DNA of 43,388 nt from the NCBI GenBank assembly GCA_905478795.1, contig CAJQJX010000005.1:1-43388 (forward strand), in the 5' to 3' direction. Positions 43,001-43,388 of this stretch are shown here, piece by piece. Origin of the DNA: an uncultured Flavobacteriales bacterium (lineage in GTDB: Bacteria > Bacteroidota > Bacteroidia > Flavobacteriales_D > Sanyastnellaceae). Position 1 is the first letter of the stretch, and every line of letters starts with the position of its first letter. Both the position numbers and the translations under genes were made by a program. The notes under the pieces are model-generated. The model was not told the origin of the DNA. It worked only from the letters and a program-made list of their open reading frames with translations, and searched no databases.

Positions 43001-43388
43001 CTGTACAGCCTTGGCAGCTGTAGTCACACGAGCCATCATCAATCGTTGCAGACATGTCGTAGTTGCAAGACATGGCGTCTGTACAACCCGCGCAACTGAC
43101 GAATTCGCATGAACCATCGTCGCTGGTAGCAGACATATCGTAATTACAAGCTCCTGAATCGGTACAACCCAAGCAGCTGGTATACTCACAGCTGCCATCG
43201 TCATCAGTAGCAGAAGCATTGTAGTTACAGGCAGTCATTTCTGTACAACCGCTCGTTTCCAATTCGTCACATGTGCCGTCCATGTCCGCATCGTTGAGGC
43301 AAGCGCCGTCACAGTCGAGGTATGCTTCCGTTGGGTAGGTACAAGAGCCATCGTCGACCACAGCGGCATCGTCGTAGTTACATGCTGT
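40011..43388 (-). CDS. Large T9SS-secreted cysteine-repeat protein with FAS1 domain (partial, N-terminus outside window)
   Basis: At least 1125 residues; the frame is open to the window end, so the N-terminus and signal peptide are missing. Order: five or six ACNYD modules with TSP3-like DCDGACLNDADMDGTCDE acidic spacers; an unnamed beta-rich domain (about 42795-42215; TTYRYYVKC, DSWVTIGLSM, GGSWFALNGDANG); a FAS1 (fasciclin) domain (about 42030-41625; TVFAPTDAAVAALP, VLTYHV, GVVHVIDAVIVP); six more cysteine modules; three SprB-like repeats (LCNGGNDGAILATAEGG); and a T9SS sorting tail (FMPNPTNGQLIMEL, GVYQVRITV). FAS1 domains mediate adhesion. The protein is probably a long surface fibre. Confidence 0.85.
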   Translation of the reverse strand, partial: TACNYDDAAVVDDGSCTYPTEAYLDCDGACLNDADMDGTCDELETSGCTEMTACNYNASATDDDGSCEYTSCLGCTDSGACNYDMSATSDDGSCEFVSCAGCTDAMSCNYDMSATIDDGSCDYSCQGCTDAMACNYDMAVTEDDGSCTYPTADYLDCDGNCINDEDNDGLCDEEEGCSDPLACNYDPSAEVTEADYCLIVDTVMVHTAGALEGMTTYRYYVKCSNPADFVSAVSGDVTNPTVVTTTTDFFNDELGGVTPNGIQSPLFGMFPNLQYDSWVTIGLSMAPVAGIGEAAVSTVQGTANPWATNFDPGFGAPGSDIVINDPVGGSWFALNGDANGIAANSDDQQVLIAQLTTSGEVEGNFYVQVFENGIGTSALFFDFNIGDACVAPDDDCLFPEDVYGADNLDCDGNCLNDADMDGVCDEDEIGGCTDETALNYSAGATDDDGSCAYPAPSVFDIIAASEVHTVLEDLVVLAGLDGTLTNDGAWTVFAPTDAAVAALPDAIVNYLLDNPSFLTDVLTYHVAADSVTSDMLSDAMVIEMVNGQSATISITTDGIFINDAQIIIADLIAENGVVHVIDAVIVPAIEGCTELLSCNYNPLAATDDGSCESESCAGCLNELACNYDSTATISDLGSCTYPIDLYGVDYVDCTGACLSDIDMDGICDEAEVDGCIYEDACNYDPTATEDDGSCDYVSCAGCTEDLACNYDSTATINDGCLYPVDLYGSPYVDCDGACLNDSDGDGVCDEDEIAGCLDDGACNYDPNATDYDVTLCDYSCLGCMDAAAANYDPNATIDDETCLYCELAIDTAVTVMDLLCAGDANGSITIEGSTGGYGTVGYALEGDPLQSNFVFDQLAGGTYKVIAMDSLMCSDTLTVFINEPSPIVLLAFATDPLCNGGNDGAILATAEGGTGDISYELGGETSATGNFEGLDAGPYTVFATDANGCEADIDAEVVNPDAIVITVDDATDPDGAPNGEISVTVTGGTGDLSFSWEGPNGPYDTEDIAGLEDGTYALTATDENGCSETEVVTLTTIGLTEVTGALTVSFMPNPTNGQLIMELGQAVNDAVLEVFDGAGRRVFRQEALSIGSRMPLDLGGLADGVYQVRITVEEATATQRVVVRH
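40975..41630 (-). repeat. Second cysteine-module cluster of the FAS1 protein
   Basis: Modules LSCNYNPLA, LACNYDSTA, DACNYDPTA, LACNYDSTA, GACNYDPNA and a degenerate AAANYDPNA, alternating with two TSP3-like spacers containing DxDMDGICDE or DSDGDGVCDE. The spacers have the look of calcium-binding loops. Confidence 0.8.
42795..43388 (-). repeat. N-terminal cysteine-module cluster of the FAS1 protein
   Basis: Modules ACNYDDAAV, TACNYNASA, GACNYDMSA, MSCNYDMSA, MACNYDMAV and LACNYDPSA follow one another, with three almost identical middle copies (NYDMS). At DNA level these copies are very similar, for example repeated catgtcgtagtt segments. The array runs to the window edge and probably continues. 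High copy similarity points to recent duplication. Confidence 0.85.

Overview
The window looks like a chromosomal segment of a free-living, probably aquatic member of the Bacteroidota (Flavobacteriales-like). Indicators are a SusC/SusD pair, several proteins with C-terminal type IX secretion (T9SS) sorting domains, a PorT-like T9SS protein, a Rho factor with a long disordered insertion, absence of Shine-Dalgarno sequences, and two promoter-like sites resembling the Bacteroidetes -7 element TAnnTTTG. I saw no tRNA, rRNA, CRISPR array, insertion sequence or phage gene. No gene-free stretch exceeds 300 bases. The longest, 821-1033 and 2528-2683, hold nothing I can recognise.

Layout. (1) 1-3361: end of rpsP with a repetitive Ala/Glu/Pro tail, a terminator, rimM, a PIN-PhoH ATPase and a secreted lamin-tail protein. 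(2) 3373-22735: an alpha-glucan (starch/glycogen/maltodextrin) utilization locus with two divergent arms. The minus arm reads pfkA, gap, BadF-type sugar kinase, beta-phosphoglucomutase, GH65 maltose phosphorylase. The plus arm reads NUDIX-type regulator, T9SS-secreted GH13, SusC, SusD, a small lipoprotein, a surface module protein, a terminator, a GH13 lipoprotein and a T9SS-secreted PQQ sugar dehydrogenase. (3) 22744-30145: PorE-like OmpA protein, YfcE-type phosphoesterase, a structured leader, rho, a membrane protein, porT, prmA and tpiA. (4) 30235-37292: recQ, rlmI, pdxH, a thiol-dioxygenase/methyltransferase fusion, a small conserved protein and a PhoD-like phosphatase. (5) 37305-43388: two large surface proteins built from cysteine-rich repeats and SprB-like repeats with T9SS tails; the second is cut by the window edge.

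How the genes fit together. The two GH13 enzymes would cut glucan outside the cell and SusC/D would import maltodextrins. Maltose phosphorylase would give beta-glucose-1-phosphate plus glucose, beta-phosphoglucomutase would make glucose-6-phosphate, and the BadF kinase may phosphorylate the free glucose. pfkA and gap in the same apparent operon connect this to glycolysis. No inner-membrane sugar transporter, cytoplasmic alpha-glucosidase or phosphoglucose isomerase is in the window. The most unusual items are the cysteine-dioxygenase-like/methyltransferase fusion (34124-35512), the rho leader with mutually exclusive hairpins, the glycolytic genes in the glucan locus with a promoter-overlapping palindrome, and the cysteine-repeat surface proteins, one carrying an unnamed domain and a FAS1 domain.
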